This document shows, piece after piece, positions 1 through 12,906 of a DNA stretch of 64,000 bases; positions within the stretch are counted from its first letter, which is position 1; each line of letters starts with the position of its first letter. Origin of the DNA: Oscheius tipulae. Its lineage: Eukaryota; Nematoda; Chromadorea; Rhabditida; Rhabditidae. Made by a program: the position numbers and the translations under genes. The notes below the pieces were generated by a model. It searched no databases and had not been told where the DNA came from. It saw only the letters and a program-made list of their open reading frames with translations. The stretch lies in NCBI GenBank assembly GCA_037178975.1, contig JASJZH010000006.1, positions 9,052,001-9,116,000 on the forward strand, given 5' to 3'.

Positions 1-57
1 TCCTATCAAATACAACAGGTACTTTTATAGTCTTTGAGTTTACTGGATTCTTTTTAG

Positions 58-2072
58 GAGAGTCATGACCGTGCCTGTCATTGACGGAATTGACTCCAAT
101 ACCTGGGAATACCGCAGCGTTTATGGACAATCGGACCGTCACTTTTCTGGCATCTTCGAATGGGGACTACTCTACAAGGAGACTGCCATCACTGCCAAGG
201 AAAAGAACACTCGAAAGAAGAACTCCATGCCGTTCAGGTTTGCACACTACTTGTTTTTCCGATAATTAAGATGCATTCAGAAACCACTAAGATCATGACT
301 TTCAGATCACCAACTCATGCCGGAGGTCTCTTCGCTATTGATCGCAAATGGTTTGGAGAGCTCGGATTTTATGATGACGGACTACAAATCTGGGGAGGAG
401 AACAGTACGAGCTATCTTTCAAGGTAAAGAATTCTTTTTAACGGCTTAAGTCAAGAAATACGACAGTGCGACGGGTAGAATTGTAGGGACTGGAGGCTCT
501 TTTAAGGTAAAACATTCTACTTAGTCAGTGATACACTAGAGATCATTTCACAATACCGATACCGATCCAATTGGACAATGATTTTGTTATAATATATAAT
601 CAAGATTTTTTTAATCATTCTACCCCTGGAAAACAAATCGCAGCTGACGATCCAAGGCAACAATGAATTGAAATTAGGCAGACTCAAATTTCGACAGAAT
701 TTAACATTTGACAGACCTTTTGACAGAGTCGGGGGCTGGACAGATAAAAGACAGATACCTTTAGTTAAAAAAACAAATATGGCCCGAGACGTTAGTTGAG
801 GCTCCCACCGAGCTTTTTGTTCGCTTTCCAAGATGAAACCCCAACAGAGGTTTCGTCTCATTCTTCAAACTACGTACAAAAGATAGATCTATGTTCTAAA
901 ATCAAATCTTTTCAGATTTGGCAATGCGGAGGAGGAATCCTGTTCGTTCCCTGCTCTCACGTCGGTCACGTCTACAGATCACACATGCCGTACACCTTCG
1001 GCAAGCTGTCAGGCAAACCCGTCATCTCTACGAACATGATGAGAGTCATCAAGACCTGGATGGGCGACTACGAGAAGTACTACTTCATCCGGGAACCTCA
1101 GGCTCAGAAAGTCGATCCCGGAGATATCACTGCCCAGCTGGCCTTGAAGGAGAGACTTCAGTGTAAAGACTTCCACTGGTCAGTACTTCTAGCTTCCTTT
1201 TTCAAATTTTATATAGGTACATGGAAAACGTAGCTTATGACGTCCTGGCCAGCTACCCTCTTCTCCCAGACAACGATGTCTGGGGAGAAGCTAGAAATCC
1301 GCACACTGGCAAATGTCTCGACCGAATGGGAGGTATTCCTGGACCTTTGGGCGCCAGCGGATGTCATGGTTATGGAGGAAACCAGCTGCTTCGTCTCAAC
1401 AAGGCTGGACAACTGGCTCAGGGAGAATGGTGTCTAACCCCACGCGGCAACAAAGTTCAAGCGGATCACTGCGTGAAGGGAACTGTGGAAGGACCTTGGA
1501 TGTACGATAAGGTTGGCTCTTTTTTTTATACAAAAACTGCTTATGAGATCGAACATCCCCTCTGTGGAACTGAACTTTTTCCTGGCCAGGACATATTCTC
1601 TATGACCGATTTTTCAAAGCAAAACGACTATTAATTCAGTATTTCTGGTAGTGATATTTTTCTGGTCTCTACATAAGAGCCTGAGTCAATCTCATCAGCA
1701 GATTCCTTAAAAACAATTGCTTTCTAGGGAACCCCGTTTGTTTGGAAATCAGGGCAGTACCAAAGTGAATGACGAAAACGATAACCTTGACACGATTGGC
1801 AGGCAAGATTGTCGTCGAAGGAACCATATGTACGCTATAAGGAATAAACCGATATACACTCGCTTTAAGCAATCTGGGCCGTAACTTGTTTTCTTGTATA
1901 TTGTATCTTTTCGAGCTTTAATCCTTGGTTTCAGGACACCAGCCAAGTGATGACCAAGACCAGAAAATGTCTCACGGTGAACGGCAAAAACGAGCAGGTT
2001 ACCTTGGAAAGATGCGACAACAACAACGCCTTCCAAAAGTATCTCTGGAAGGAGTATTACCAATCCTCTTAA
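58..2072 (+). CDS. Polypeptide N-acetylgalactosaminyltransferase (GalNAc-T), 5' end outside window
   Basis: Transfers GalNAc from UDP-GalNAc to Ser/Thr in the Golgi, starting mucin-type O-glycans. Exons 58-237, 306-423, 916-1178, 1217-1511 and 1935-2072; the first base finishes a codon begun upstream, then 330 residues follow. The visible part covers the end of the catalytic domain ([16 protein letters not shown], then [11 protein letters not shown], then [20 protein letters not shown]) and a C-terminal ricin-type lectin domain ([49 protein letters not shown]). All phases agree. Start, signal anchor and N-terminal catalytic half are missing. Introns of 38 nt sit beside introns of 492 and 423 nt. 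A poly(A) signal AATAAA lies at 2326-2331. The family is certain; the isoform is not. Confidence 0.93.
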
Positions 2073-3103
2073 AGGCTCTTTCGACTCTATATCCCATCCA
2101 GCAACACGCACTACTCCCGGGTTCAAAGTAGCATAGTATTACACCATCCCGAATTTTATCTAGTCCTGCATGCTCCTATTTATTTTCCCCACTCTCTATT
2201 TCTTTAAATTCTTATGGGTCTTTAAGGGTACCGTTCAAAAATGTGATACAACTATTCGCCAATCCCAATGCTACAATGTGTCTTTACTCTTAAGTTTCAG
2301 TTTTTATTTCGCCAAAAAATTCATAAATAAAAAGTCTTGAATTCAGTGTAGCGGGTGTCAGGGTAGCATCCTTCCTCCTTTTTATACGATAACAGCAATT
2401 TATACACGTGTGTTTACGTCGAGGAGGTGAGCGGAAGATAAGAGCATGCCTGTCTTAGGACGTTTGGTCAAAACAAGAGAGAACAGCCGACACAAACTGG
2501 ACACAGAATTAGGTTTTTTAATGACCGTTGCAAGAAATAAGAGAAAAAACTCTTTGTTGACTTCCTTTTTATCTAGCCGTGATAATGCCTGCCAAGCTTC
2601 GCTACATTCGCTTGTCCACGATAAGAAAAGCAAGTAGCAATGCTTGCCGTGATTTTAAACTCCACACTGTTTTGAGCCTCTCATTGGGAGGGACAGGAGG
2701 CCAGCTGGGCGCTCTCTAGCCTCTTGGTGTAATCTTCACTCATCTAGCCTTGTTTTCCAGTCTCTCTGTCTCTCTGTCTCTCTCTGTCTGACTTTCTCCT
2801 TTTATCACGCTAGTCCGTCTTATACGAATTGTTTTCCTTTATAACCATCACATGTGGGTAGGGTTGCGCACTTTCGATTTTACAGTATCGGTTTAGTGGG
2901 AGCGACAAGTACAGATCAAGAAATGTACGCTACTTTCTCTTTGTTTTGGTGACCCTAACTTTCTAGATATTGTTATCGATTAGACACTTCCTTAGTGCTT
3001 CCACATCCTATCCGGATTCTATACGAAGAACTAGCTTGTTTCACTAGCTATCCCCCATGTTTCTTTCTCCTTTTCTCTCTGATCAACGCGACTCGTTTTC
3101 AGA
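2073..3103. other. Intergenic, no gene seen
   Basis: Holds the 3' untranslated region of the GalNAc-T gene with its poly(A) signal at 2326-2331 and a CT/CTCTCTGT-type simple repeat at about 2756-2795. No open frame here has exon-like borders or recognisable residues. The last bases (TTTTCAG at 3096-3102) look like a trans-splice acceptor for the next gene. Confidence 0.6.
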
Positions 3104-5280
3104 ATGGTCGAGGCCGGAAGACTTCGACAACGCAAGTTTTCCCAAGAATCGTCAGTCAGTCGAGGATCAAACTCTTCAAATGGAGACACGAACGGGAAAA
3201 CACCTAAAGCGTGAGTGTTTGAATTCATTTTTCCATATTCCGAGTTTTTAGACCGATCGAAAGAGTCATTCATCGTCCTCAAGACTCTCTATTTAGTACT
3301 AGCTCGGGGTGGACGAACTACAGAGGGTTTTTCAACTTGGCCATGCTATTACTGGTATTCGTTCGTTCATCTTTTGGTTTCTGATCAGGTTTTAGGTAGT
3401 CTCCAATGGTCGCGTAGCTCTAGAAAACATAATAAAGTATGGTATTCTTGTCTCTCCCTTCACATGGATCAGTTTCTTCCTGGCTGACATGTCACTTTGG
3501 AACTGGCCGAATTTGGCACTGGTAGCTGCTTCCAACATCACAATTCTGCTCATTTTCATAGTGGAAAACATTCTGGGTAAGTTTTCTGAGAGTTTTCAGC
3601 ATTACTTGAAACAGAGCGCGGCTACGTGAGCAACTACTTCGCTGGAGTCTTCTATCCCATTGTAATCGTAACACATTTGACTATACCGGCTGCATTCACG
3701 CTCTACCTCAAGGTTACACGCGATTCTTGATGTTTGTGATTGAAATACAGGGAAATCCCGTATATGCCGTCATTTCGCTAGGAATTTTTGTGGTGGAGGC
3801 ACTTAAACTTGTCTCTTACGTCCATGTCAACTACTGGGGACGTTGTGGTCGGAAGGAGAAGGCTGAAAAGAAGGAGAGCGATGTTTCTCCTGAAGTTAAA
3901 GAGGTATCGTCTTTCTAAAATAAGCACGTAATTTTTCTTCAGCTGTACGCTATGGCTTCTCTCTACCCTTCGACCTTGACCATCACCAATCTGTACTACT
4001 TCATGTTCGCTCCGACTCTGTGCTACGAACTCCGATTCCCGAGAACTGTCAGAAGAAGAAAGAGCTTTTTGATTAAGAGACTCGTAGAATTGGTCTTTCT
4101 CACCTTCTTGATGGCTGCTCTCATCCAACAGTGGATCATTCCGACAGTTCAGAACAGCATGGGTCCGTTAAGTGAGATGGAGGTGACCAAGTGAGTTTTT
4201 CATCTATTTTCGTTTAAATAGGGTCTTATCTTTAAGAAAGTGCCCAAATAGAACAAAACGCTGTAAAAAATCTCTATGTTTATCAAAAACAAAAAGTTAC
4301 AATGGTTTCTAAATAACTAGGTGTGTGGCTCTGTACTATGTAGAATGTAATGAAATCAAATCGCATATCTTCAAAATATATATAGACAAGCTATAGAGAG
4401 TACAGAACACAGAGGGGATCAGGGGATAGATGACAACATCGAACTTGGTTAGAACAAGACATAAGTTGCTCAATTTTGCCCATTGTGAGCCTGATTAGAC
4501 AGATTTTTACCGATAAAACAGTCAACATTACATGATGTCAGAACAAGTAGAAAATTCCAACTACTTATCAAACTGTCATTCCGAAAACTGATAAACTCTT
4601 GAGAAGTAAGCGACTAAGAGAGAGCGCACAAATAAGCTTGTATTCTGGATAACACATGTACATTCCATTATCAGATGTGTCGAACGTCTATTGAAGCTGG
4701 CCATCCCCAATATCTTTATTTGGCTGATCTTCTTCTACACCCTCTTCCACTCGGCTCTCAACTTCCTAGCAGAGATTTTGCTCTTTGCCGACAGAGAGTT
4801 TTATCGGTAAGAGATCTTCATTCTATCACAATTCTCTTTAGTGACTTCTGGAACTCCGAGACAATTTCTTATTTCTGGAAGACGTGGAACATTCCCGTGC
4901 ATCGATGGGCCGTCCGTCATGTCTACTCGCCTATGATCCGGAACAATTGGAAGAAGCCCAGTGCCATGGTCGCTGTTTTTTTCGTCTCTGCCTTCTTCCA
5001 TGAATACTTGGTATGTTTTTCATTTTTCATATGTTTTTTGTCTTTGCAGGTATCCGTGCCCCTTGCAATGTTCCGTCTCTGGGCCTACTATGGCATGATG
5101 TCGCAAATCCCTCTCTCCTTCCTCACCGATTATGTCATCAAAGGAGGACGTGCCGGAAACGTAGTCGTGTGGCTCTCCCTTATTGTCGGTCAGCCTCTCG
5201 CTATTCTTATGTACGTTCACGACTGGTACGTACTTCATTCCCCGGAGGCATTCAGTCGTGTTAACGCGACAGTAGTCTAA
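3104..5280 (+). CDS. DGAT1: Diacylglycerol O-acyltransferase 1 (MBOAT family)
   Basis: Makes triacylglycerol from diacylglycerol and acyl-CoA in the ER membrane. Nine exons: 3104-3210, 3252-3354, 3396-3576, 3615-3712, 3751-3903, 3943-4190, 4675-4806, 4842-5010, 5050-5280, giving 473 residues (human about 488) with consistent phases. A basic, Ser-rich N-terminus is followed by [22 protein letters not shown], a [12 protein letters not shown] stretch, [21 protein letters not shown] and [13 protein letters not shown], the last containing the MBOAT catalytic His. The chosen ATG lies one base after TTTTCAG (ends 3102), a likely trans-splice site. Several introns are 35-41 nt; one is 484 nt. Poly(A) signal AATAAA at 5357-5362. 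ACAT/SOAT is less likely because the residues track DGAT1 along the whole length. Confidence 0.95.
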
Positions 5281-6270
5281 GAAGACTCTTTTCCATTGTC
5301 TGTTTTTTATGTTGTGCTATGTCTATCGATACGTGTGCTGCCGACTCTTGAAGTTAAATAAATTATGCTGGTAATGGAATCCGATTTTGCAATGGTTCAA
5401 CTTATGTACAGACCATGTGGTTTTGCAAATTCAAGTCTTAACGCAATTTGAAATCTCAGTCATGTAAAAGCCAATCTGACAGCATCTCTCACCATCATGT
5501 ATCCTTCGAAAATTTAGTCTGTTTGCTCTGGAGTCGTCTTGAGAAAGAAGACTCTTTTCCATTGCCGGAGAAATCCCAGTATCCAGTACAAATAAACTAT
5601 ATAGATTGCCTTTGTTTGACGTGAAGGGATCATAGAAGCGTGCAAAAGTTTTTCAAAAGAGAGAAATCAATTTCGAAACGGTACCAAATGCCCAGTTCTT
5701 ATTCAAATCTGGATTTGTAAGACTCTTTAAGGAGAAACTCTCCCTAACTTCTGCGCGCTACTACTGCTACTGATCAAAATGGACACAGAGATAGAGATTT
5801 CCTTTCAAGCTTCCCAGTTTTAGTTAGAACCTGCTTTGGACAAAAACTATAATAAGAAAGTATAGTTAAGGCCACTGCAGTATAGTGTTGAAGATCTCTG
5901 TCTCTCTGTCTCTATGCTTCTCTGTAGCTCTGCTCCTCTATCAATATTCTATTCTCTCGCTCTGTCTCTCTGTCTCTCTGTCGCTCTGTCCCTGTTTCTG
6001 CCTCTGTCGTTCCTTCGTTCCTTCGCTCTCTGAATCTGTTTCTCTGTTCAGCTGGATGGAAACGTATCAAGTATGTGTCATTTGTGGGCCACGTTCAATC
6101 TTCCCCCTGTTCTTTCCCACTAGATTCAAACTTTGAAATGATTCTATCGTTGTTAAAGAATTACAGCAAAGTGACCGGAGGGATCGGGAGGAAGTTGACC
6201 TTGTCGATTCGTAAACACCAACAAGCTTCTCGATGTTGAGAAGCTTGTTGGAGTATAGGCTCCATTTTAT
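5281..6270. other. Intergenic with CTCTCTGT-type satellite
   Basis: A long CT-rich simple repeat with units like TCTCTCTG and TCGCTCTG fills about 5890-6040. A 20-base segment from just after the DGAT1 stop (about 5281) recurs in the same direction at about 5544, both containing GAAGACTCTTTTCCATTG. No convincing gene. Confidence 0.6.
6218..6251. repeat. Perfect 14-bp inverted repeat, 6-nt loop
   Basis: Left arm 6218-6231 (CCAACAAGCTTCTC) and right arm 6238-6251 are exact reverse complements. The hairpin lies about 20 nt past the stop codon of the small minus-strand gene at 6271-6636, so it could be in that gene's 3' end. Confidence 0.9.
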
Positions 6271-6636
6271 TCAGTGCCGTTCGTACTGGCCCCGCTGGTC
6301 CGTGTTCAGCTTCTCCCAGACGAGAGCACTGTCAAGCTCGACCAGCTTCCTGTTGCAAGTTCCCTTGGCCGTCATGACAGCGGGATGTCCATCCGAGTCT
6401 GAACATTGGATTAGAAAACCGTTTCGGTGCTTTTCAGTTGTTTAGAAGCTGTTAATATAATCTCACTATTTTGGCGTACAGTTAACCGAAACTTCATGTC
6501 AGACTACCTACTTGAATCAGTTTGAATTGTATCAGAAAATTTCAACTGTACTTTAAAGATTGTAAAAGTTCTCAGGGCCCTTGTCCCCCAGTGTTAACCA
6601 GAAATCGCAAACTTGACCGAAGATCTGTTCGATCAT
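6271..6636 (-). CDS. Small unrecognised protein (48 aa), two exons
   Basis: Exons 6618-6636 (ATG) and 6271-6398 join in phase 1 across GT...AG borders into a 48-residue frame; the second exon reads DSDGHPAVMTAKGTCNRKLV then ELDSALVWEKLNTDQRGQYE and ends RH. A poly(A) signal on the minus strand (6266-6271) starts inside the stop codon. I do not recognise the family and see no signal peptide or membrane segment. The 19-nt first exon is a guess; the second exon, with acceptor, stop and poly(A) signal, is firmer. It could be the last exon of a gene whose 5' exons I missed. Confidence 0.4.
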
Positions 6637-7094
6637 GTCTCAGCGGAAGAGGACGAGGAGCGATGAGCTGCACGCTGGACACTAGAGAGGCCAGTGTTTC
6701 TTCAAACAAATTTGTTAGAAAGAACAGCACCCTTTGCTAATCCATTGCTGTCAGAATCCCCCGCAAAGCCGGCCATGTCTCCATTCTATTAAAGAAAGGC
6801 CGTGATTGCTGTATTGCTAACAGCCATGACACGAGCTACCCGAGATCGAAAGTGCCCGTTGACTTTTTTTTTAAACTTTTCCTTTTCCAGCGCATGAGTG
6901 TTAAAAGTTTTTCTCGGACAAGATTTTAAGCTAGAAAAGAAGAAGTTTCAACAAATTGCGTAGGTCGCATGCTCTGTCTCTCTGTAGTGGCACTACTTTT
7001 GAGCTACTACACGCCATTTGAAACCATTTGAAGGTTGCTCTCACGAGCCTGTTGTCTCACGCACGTTCGTGAGATTGGAAAAAATTTTATAACC
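6637..7094. other. Short intergenic stretch
   Basis: Nothing recognised. It separates the 3' end of the patched-related gene from the start of the small minus-strand gene. Confidence 0.5.
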
Positions 7095-7098
7095 TTTA

Positions 7099-10000
7099 TT
7101 ACTCAGGAGGTATGACTTTGTTCACTATTGATTTTGAAGCTGGGATGTGTTCTTGTTCTCGACCCTCGGACTCTTCAATGTGCTCCATTTTGACAGGCTC
7201 TACCTTCTTAGTTTCAACTATCCTATTCAGTTGACTGCTGCAAGTGAAGGAGACTTTCAGCGGTGGTGCATTTTGCTTGGCTCTTGTTTTTGGAATGATG
7301 GTCATCAAGGCAATCGGCAGGAAAAGTAGGCCATGGATCATGGAGAAGGAGATTACAAGGCACACCGTCTTGAAGAAAATGAGAACAATGTAGGCATCGA
7401 CCAAAATCAGAACCATGATGCCTATTAGTGTTGATGATGCGCCCTAGAAAACAGGTAAGGATTTTCTCGAGCTAAGATACCATGAAAACTGGCCATCCTA
7501 GAGTCTCGAGGGCTTTGATTGCTCTCTCGTGAGCAGTACCATAGGCTTGGGAGAAGGCATAGGCGATATGGGCTGAGAGATCGACTGCGAAGCCGATGCA
7601 CATAATAACCTAAGCAAGATATTTTGTGTACACTGAGACGACTGACCGTGATCATTGACACACTGTCTAGGTTGACTCCCCAGAAGGTCATGAAGCCAAG
7701 AACACCTGAAAATCATATCAACGTAAGTTTCTTTTGCTCTGTCAGATCTTTTGGTTTTGTTCCTCGAATTTAACAAACAACGACAAGCCATTTGTTGAAA
7801 ACTAGCTTGTCAGGAACCCAAACGAGATGATAGTTTGACAGGGGACAGAACTCGAGAATGTCGGAATAGAGAAACATGGATTGACAAGGGCAAGTGGAAA
7901 ACGTATAGAGAGGGAGAGACATGAGAAACTGTTGCAAAAGACAAAAACTAGCCGTATTGACAGCATTTGATGATGCTAGACGAAAAAAATGTGTAGTTAT
8001 GCAGGAAAAATTAGCGTTGGTCTCTTTATGCACTCATTGACTTCTTGCCGAGTACTCCTAATGATAACCGTCTGTGCCTCTGACAATGAGCAGTAAGATG
8101 CTGGCAGGAAACAAAACATATTCAAGAAAGTAGACGGTAACGGTAGACTTGAGAGTTGAACATGGACACAGCTCGGAAAACCGTAGAAAATTGACCGATT
8201 CAGCAGGCTAATTTGAAGGAACGTACCCAAATTAATGGAGGCTATGCACACGACCACGGACATGGCAGCTCTCCAGTCAGGAATCATGATCAGTGTCACG
8301 ACTGCCATCGAGATGATTCCTAAGACAATATTCTGAACAAGACTTGGTTTCAGCTCCAGGTACTGATCCGCGAATGGGTAATACTCGTGGAAGGTGGTTA
8401 CGTTGAATTCTGGGAACCGAGAGGCGATTTCTCGCATCAGTTTGCAACTGAAACAGTACTTTTTTTTAGACGACAGGACTTACCTGTTAGTATGATCAGT
8501 TGGGGTGGCGTAGTTCCTCAGTCCCAACTGGAATCGGAAGGCTTTGAGAGTATAGAATTCTTCTTCATTTTGTCCCCAGACCATGTCTTTCTCCCAAAGT
8601 CGGCGACCTCCAGCAATCAGAAGCCAGTCTCGGCAACGGTGATACCATTCAGTGGAACTGTCACGATTTCTGGCTTCTACCAAACTCACCTACTTTTTAG
8701 GTTTTTGGATGTGCAGTTCCTTTTCTTCTCTTTGCAAGTGTAAATCATATGCCTTCAGCCAAATCATGGTTCCATTCCCGTTCATTGTGTAGCGTGTACC
8801 CTCGAAATCTTTAGCAGACTTACAAGAATGAATAAATGAAGGTACCGGATAACATATTGTTGAACAAAGCTCTTTCTGTTGGATCGAAGAGATCAGGAGG
8901 ATTATTTACAACCACTTGCATTTGGAGGCCTGAAAAACATAACCTAGAAATCCACCCTCTATGCTGTTAAAACCCCAAGAAAAATGTCAATTCACATACT
9001 AGCAGCTGCCTAAAGTGCTTTGCTTGCCTGCCACTATCTTCCCGTTTGTTTAGGTCAAACTGTTCTATTCTTGTCAACCTGGCCTTGTCACTTATTCACA
9101 TCTGAACACTAGCAGACAGACAAATTGAAAGATTCGGTCCTTATGCAGATGAAACAAAATCAATAATTAATATCTGTAATGCCTGTCTTCTAAGAGCCCG
9201 AGATTGTCGGTACTACTTTTTTCCGGGAGTTTATTCCATTTAACTGACCTACCTTCTTGCCAGAAAGTTTCCTGCACCAGTTCGTAGAAAGTACTGAGAT
9301 AGAAGCTGTCTCTGACCAAGAATTTGGGGTTTAGTCCTTCTTGAATGTTGATACAGCCGTAGATAGCACATGAGACGTAGATCAGATAGATTAGAAGTGC
9401 ACAGACCTAAAAGAGCTGTCTGACCCCGACAACGTTAGTCTTACTTGGGTGGATTTCTCCAAGATGAAGGGTCCGATGAATTCGCGGAAAAGCTTGTTCA
9501 CAAAAGTATCTTCATGGTCCTTTTCAATATTATCTTCACGATCCAGTTTGTGCTCCAGATCCTTCAGAAAAACGGATATTTTTCCTTTCTTCTCCTGTTC
9601 TTGTGACTCCTTGACTTTTCTAGCTTTTCCTCGTTCATGAGAAATTGTTCCACCTAGCAGCATCAACTTCCATGTGGAGTCGGTAGATCCAGCATCTACA
9701 GCCTTCAGACAAGGATAGCAATGCTCACCCTTCTGCTCCTGTTCAGCCGCCCAAGCCAGTACGGGTGAGAAAAATGTGAGCTGAAAACAAATGTACAAAC
9801 AAACTCAAATGGCTACTTGATAAATGTAAGTAAAGATGACTTGCACCGCTGTGTAGAGGCAGAACATTCGCACCCCAGGTAGTGGAGTAAATATACCGAT
9901 TCCGAATGTTACCTACAAATAATAGTTTGTATGGAATGAGAGCAGTACTCACAGCATCCGTGACTGAAGTGATAGTGATAGCAACTGCAGCTTCACTGAG

Positions 10001-11562
10001 TGTCTCCGCTACTCGTTTCTTTGGGCAGTGCTTCGGATTGGTTCGATGCCATTCAGAGCACATAACGAAAGTGTCATCTACTCCGATGCCTGGAAATATA
10101 ACCTCACAATGATTGGGTATTTTTTTTGTATGAGAGGTGACCATAGTTTGTACGATATTGTAAAAGAAACTCACAGAGAATGAGAAATGGTGAAACATTG
10201 ACAATCTCATTGTACAGTTCTCCACACCATAATACCAGTCCGAAAGACGAAATTATGGCCAGCAATGGACAGAGGAATCCTGAGAGTGCTACTAAAGGCT
10301 TTGATCTGACCCAGTCGATTCCAATTAGGCCATTGTGATGGTTGACAAGGACTACGGAGACAGAGAAGCAGAACCATCCAAGGATTGTCACAGTTCCTAA
10401 CAGATTCATGAATTCATGTTTGTTTTTATTTCCTACCAGCAAATTTGGGAGTCAAAGTGTCGGCAACGTCTTTGAGTCCCTCGGGAAGCGATTCGTTGTG
10501 TGTTATGCCAAACTCTAGCAGCTCCGACACGGGGTTCTCTTGATCCGTCAGCCATTTGGCCAACTTTTTCCTCCATATGTAGCTGATATTTCCGACCTTG
10601 TGCTCCCTGGTATTGTAGGTCAGTCTGACTGCGGAAGCATAGTCAAAGTGTCCTTCTTGATCAGTCAAATGAGGCCGGCCAACCAGCGCTCCAAAGTAAA
10701 TTGGCTCGGAGCCCCTCCATCCAATTGGATACGTTATGTTCACCTAAAGAATGACTCCAATCTGGATTGGAATCTTGCTTTTTGTCCCACCTCCTGATTT
10801 ATGATATCGCTGGCGAATTCGGCAAAAGCTCCGGAAAAGTTTCCCCATCGCGTCTTTGGCATCAGCATAGTTAGATGGTCATTCAAGTAGCAAGCCCAAT
10901 CAAAAGTCATACAAAGATCAGTGTAAGCAACCTAAAAATTCAATTTCAAGACTCCCACGCACATCAAAAACAAACTTCAAAGTCTTTTCCCTCGATTTTG
11001 ACGGGTACAGTCAAATTGTGTATGATGTAGCTATTAATCCTGGCCACTTCATCCAAATATCTAATATTTAAAATGTTCGGTCGTCCATAATCTGGGTGCT
11101 TTTTTCCCGCAACTGAAAAGAGAAGGATTATCTCATGACTGACCTTGCCTACCGATCACATCTACATAGCCGTCGAGGTCGTAACTCTTGCCCGGCCAGA
11201 AACGAGTCTCGTCAAGTGGCCAATGTTGAGAAAGAACCTAGGAGAGGAAGTCGTTCAGGTAAATCAAAGCCCGCTTACGTCTCTTTCATACCTCCATGGG
11301 GCTCCAGCTGGGGAAAACACATATTTTGGGTCTTTTGTGGTCTGAAAAAACTTGTTTACCAGGCCGGAAAGCTGTTACCTGTGCTTCAATCCGGGTAAGA
11401 CCCAGGCCGCAAACAATTGTACATACGATAGAGCCAAGAAATAGGAAGAGACGGTGCTAAAAGTTCAAACTATCCTGGTTTCAAAGGCACTATCACCTTA
11501 AATATATAACTGCCTAGATCATAGAAGGCTCTGTGAATCTGAGAATCGAAGCGACGACCCAT
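7099..11562 (-). CDS. Patched-related (PTR/PTCHD-like) membrane protein with sterol-sensing domain
   Basis: RND-type membrane protein of the Patched/NPC1 superfamily, thought to move sterols or other lipids; ptr genes are numerous in nematodes. Nineteen exons: 7099-7443, 7481-7609, 7647-7705, 8227-8447, 8484-8657, 8694-8808, 8846-8929, 9253-9406, 9445-9780, 9817-9912, 9953-10089, 10175-10396, 10437-10743, 10791-10931, 10976-11112, 11153-11237, 11279-11341, 11379-11456, 11497-11562, giving 982 residues, all phases consistent. Start MGRRFDSQIHRAF, first membrane segment LFLFLGSIVCTIVCGLGL, a luminal domain, then TVTILGWFCFSV, the superfamily motif GVDDTFVM, a second luminal domain, FWGVNLDSVSM and GWPVFMGASSTLIGI. 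One intron (8658-8693) is only 36 nt. The stop overlaps a poly(A) signal (7095-7100). Confidence 0.93.
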
Positions 11563-12086
11563 TGGCAAAGCCCGAATAGGAAAAGATGACTGGCCAGACT
11601 ATCAGAGATATGGGGAAGAGTGACCACCGGGGAGAGAACAGACGAACGCGATCGATCCCGAAAATCTCCGATCGCTACATTCCAGTTTCTCAGCTGCGGT
11701 TTCTTCTTTTAGAATGACTGCGGATTGGGACGTCATTGCTTACTCAGCGCTAGACTATGGCTACACTTTCAGGTACACTGAGAACTGCGTTTTTGCTTGT
11801 TTTTAGAAAAGACATTTACCTTGGAGTGATATGAGCTAGGTTACATCGTTTGTCACTGTAATGTGCCGCTAAAAGCATTTTTTTTGGTTACTACTATACG
11901 ATGCTTTCTAAAAAATATCTCTGTAAGACAAACTCTTTCCATCTCTTTAAGATTGTTGTATTTGTGACGCAAAAACGTGTCGTTCAGTATTCTGAATGGG
12001 TAGTGTCAACTATCCGCAGTAATTTTTATCCCGCGTAACTTCTCGGGGTCGTAGTTTTTTAACCATTTGAGTAAAAAAGGTCTTTT
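11563..12086. other. Upstream region of the patched-related gene
   Basis: Probable promoter side of the minus-strand gene. No defined element and no gene recognised. Confidence 0.4.
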
Positions 12087-12906
12087 GGGGGGGGACCAAA
12101 TGAAAGCCTGAATCAATCCCAATTTGTTGCCTTAAAAACGTGTATGGATATAGTTCGAAATTTTCCGGACGTAGTCGATCGCACAAATAGGCATCCTCGG
12201 AAATCGAGGTTTAGGGAAAATTCTGAGGTGTTTCCAAAAAACTGACAGTTTTGTAGCTCTTGCTGTATTCGAGAAGAGCTTAAGCAGGGCTTTCAAATGC
12301 TATTCAAATCTTAATGTTTTCTATAGAAAATTTTCGAGACAATTGCCCCCCAAAGTTGGTGGGTTCGAGCGCACCTCCATCCATGGAGTGGGTCGAAACA
12401 TGAACTGTGAAAAAGTGTGACAGGGAACATAGAATGATGTATAATCGAGAAAGTTCGTTTTTCGACCCATGATACTAACTCTTGGATGCAGGCGCGCGCA
12501 AACCCATAAACTTTGGGAGGCACATTTCCAACAAATTTCTATTGAAACCATTAAGATCCGGATAGCATTTGAAAGCCCTGTTTTCTTAAGTTTTTTTCCA
12601 ATTACGTTGTCCGTTTTTTCCCGATTAGGCTGAGCTAGGGCAGTCCAAGTGCTCAAAGATGAGAAAATTTGGTTTTTGGAATCGTCATAGCTGTGAGAGG
12701 GAAAATGTCTGGGATATCAAGTTTTGATTGGTGAAGTTACTCATCAAGGGCTACAAAACTGCGCTGTCAGTTATTTTGGAAACATCTCAAAATTGTATCT
12801 AAACCTCGATTTTCAAGGATGCGATCGACTACGCCTCGAATATTTCGAACTGTTTTTACGGCACCAAATTGGGATTGATTCTGGCTTTCTTTTGCCCCCC
12901 CCCCCC
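12087..12906. repeat. Fold-back element: long diverged inverted repeat
   Basis: Left arm about 12087-12331 and right arm about 12529-12906 are reverse complements with scattered changes. Shared blocks include the outer G-run/C-run, AATCAATCCCAATTTG, CGTAGTCGATCGCA, AATCGAGGTTTAG, GTTTCCAAAA, AACTGACAG and AGGGCTTTCAAATGCTAT. The right arm has about 110 nt of extra sequence near 12590-12760. The loop, about 200 nt, has no convincing coding frame. This looks like a non-autonomous transposon of the fold-back or MITE type; no target duplication could be assigned. Confidence 0.85.

Noticed and set aside
8690-8692. In-frame TAG in the patched-related gene
   Set aside because: A 36-nt intron at 8658-8693 removes it and restores an exact reading (KPKNSTEWYHRC), so no readthrough or pseudogene is needed.
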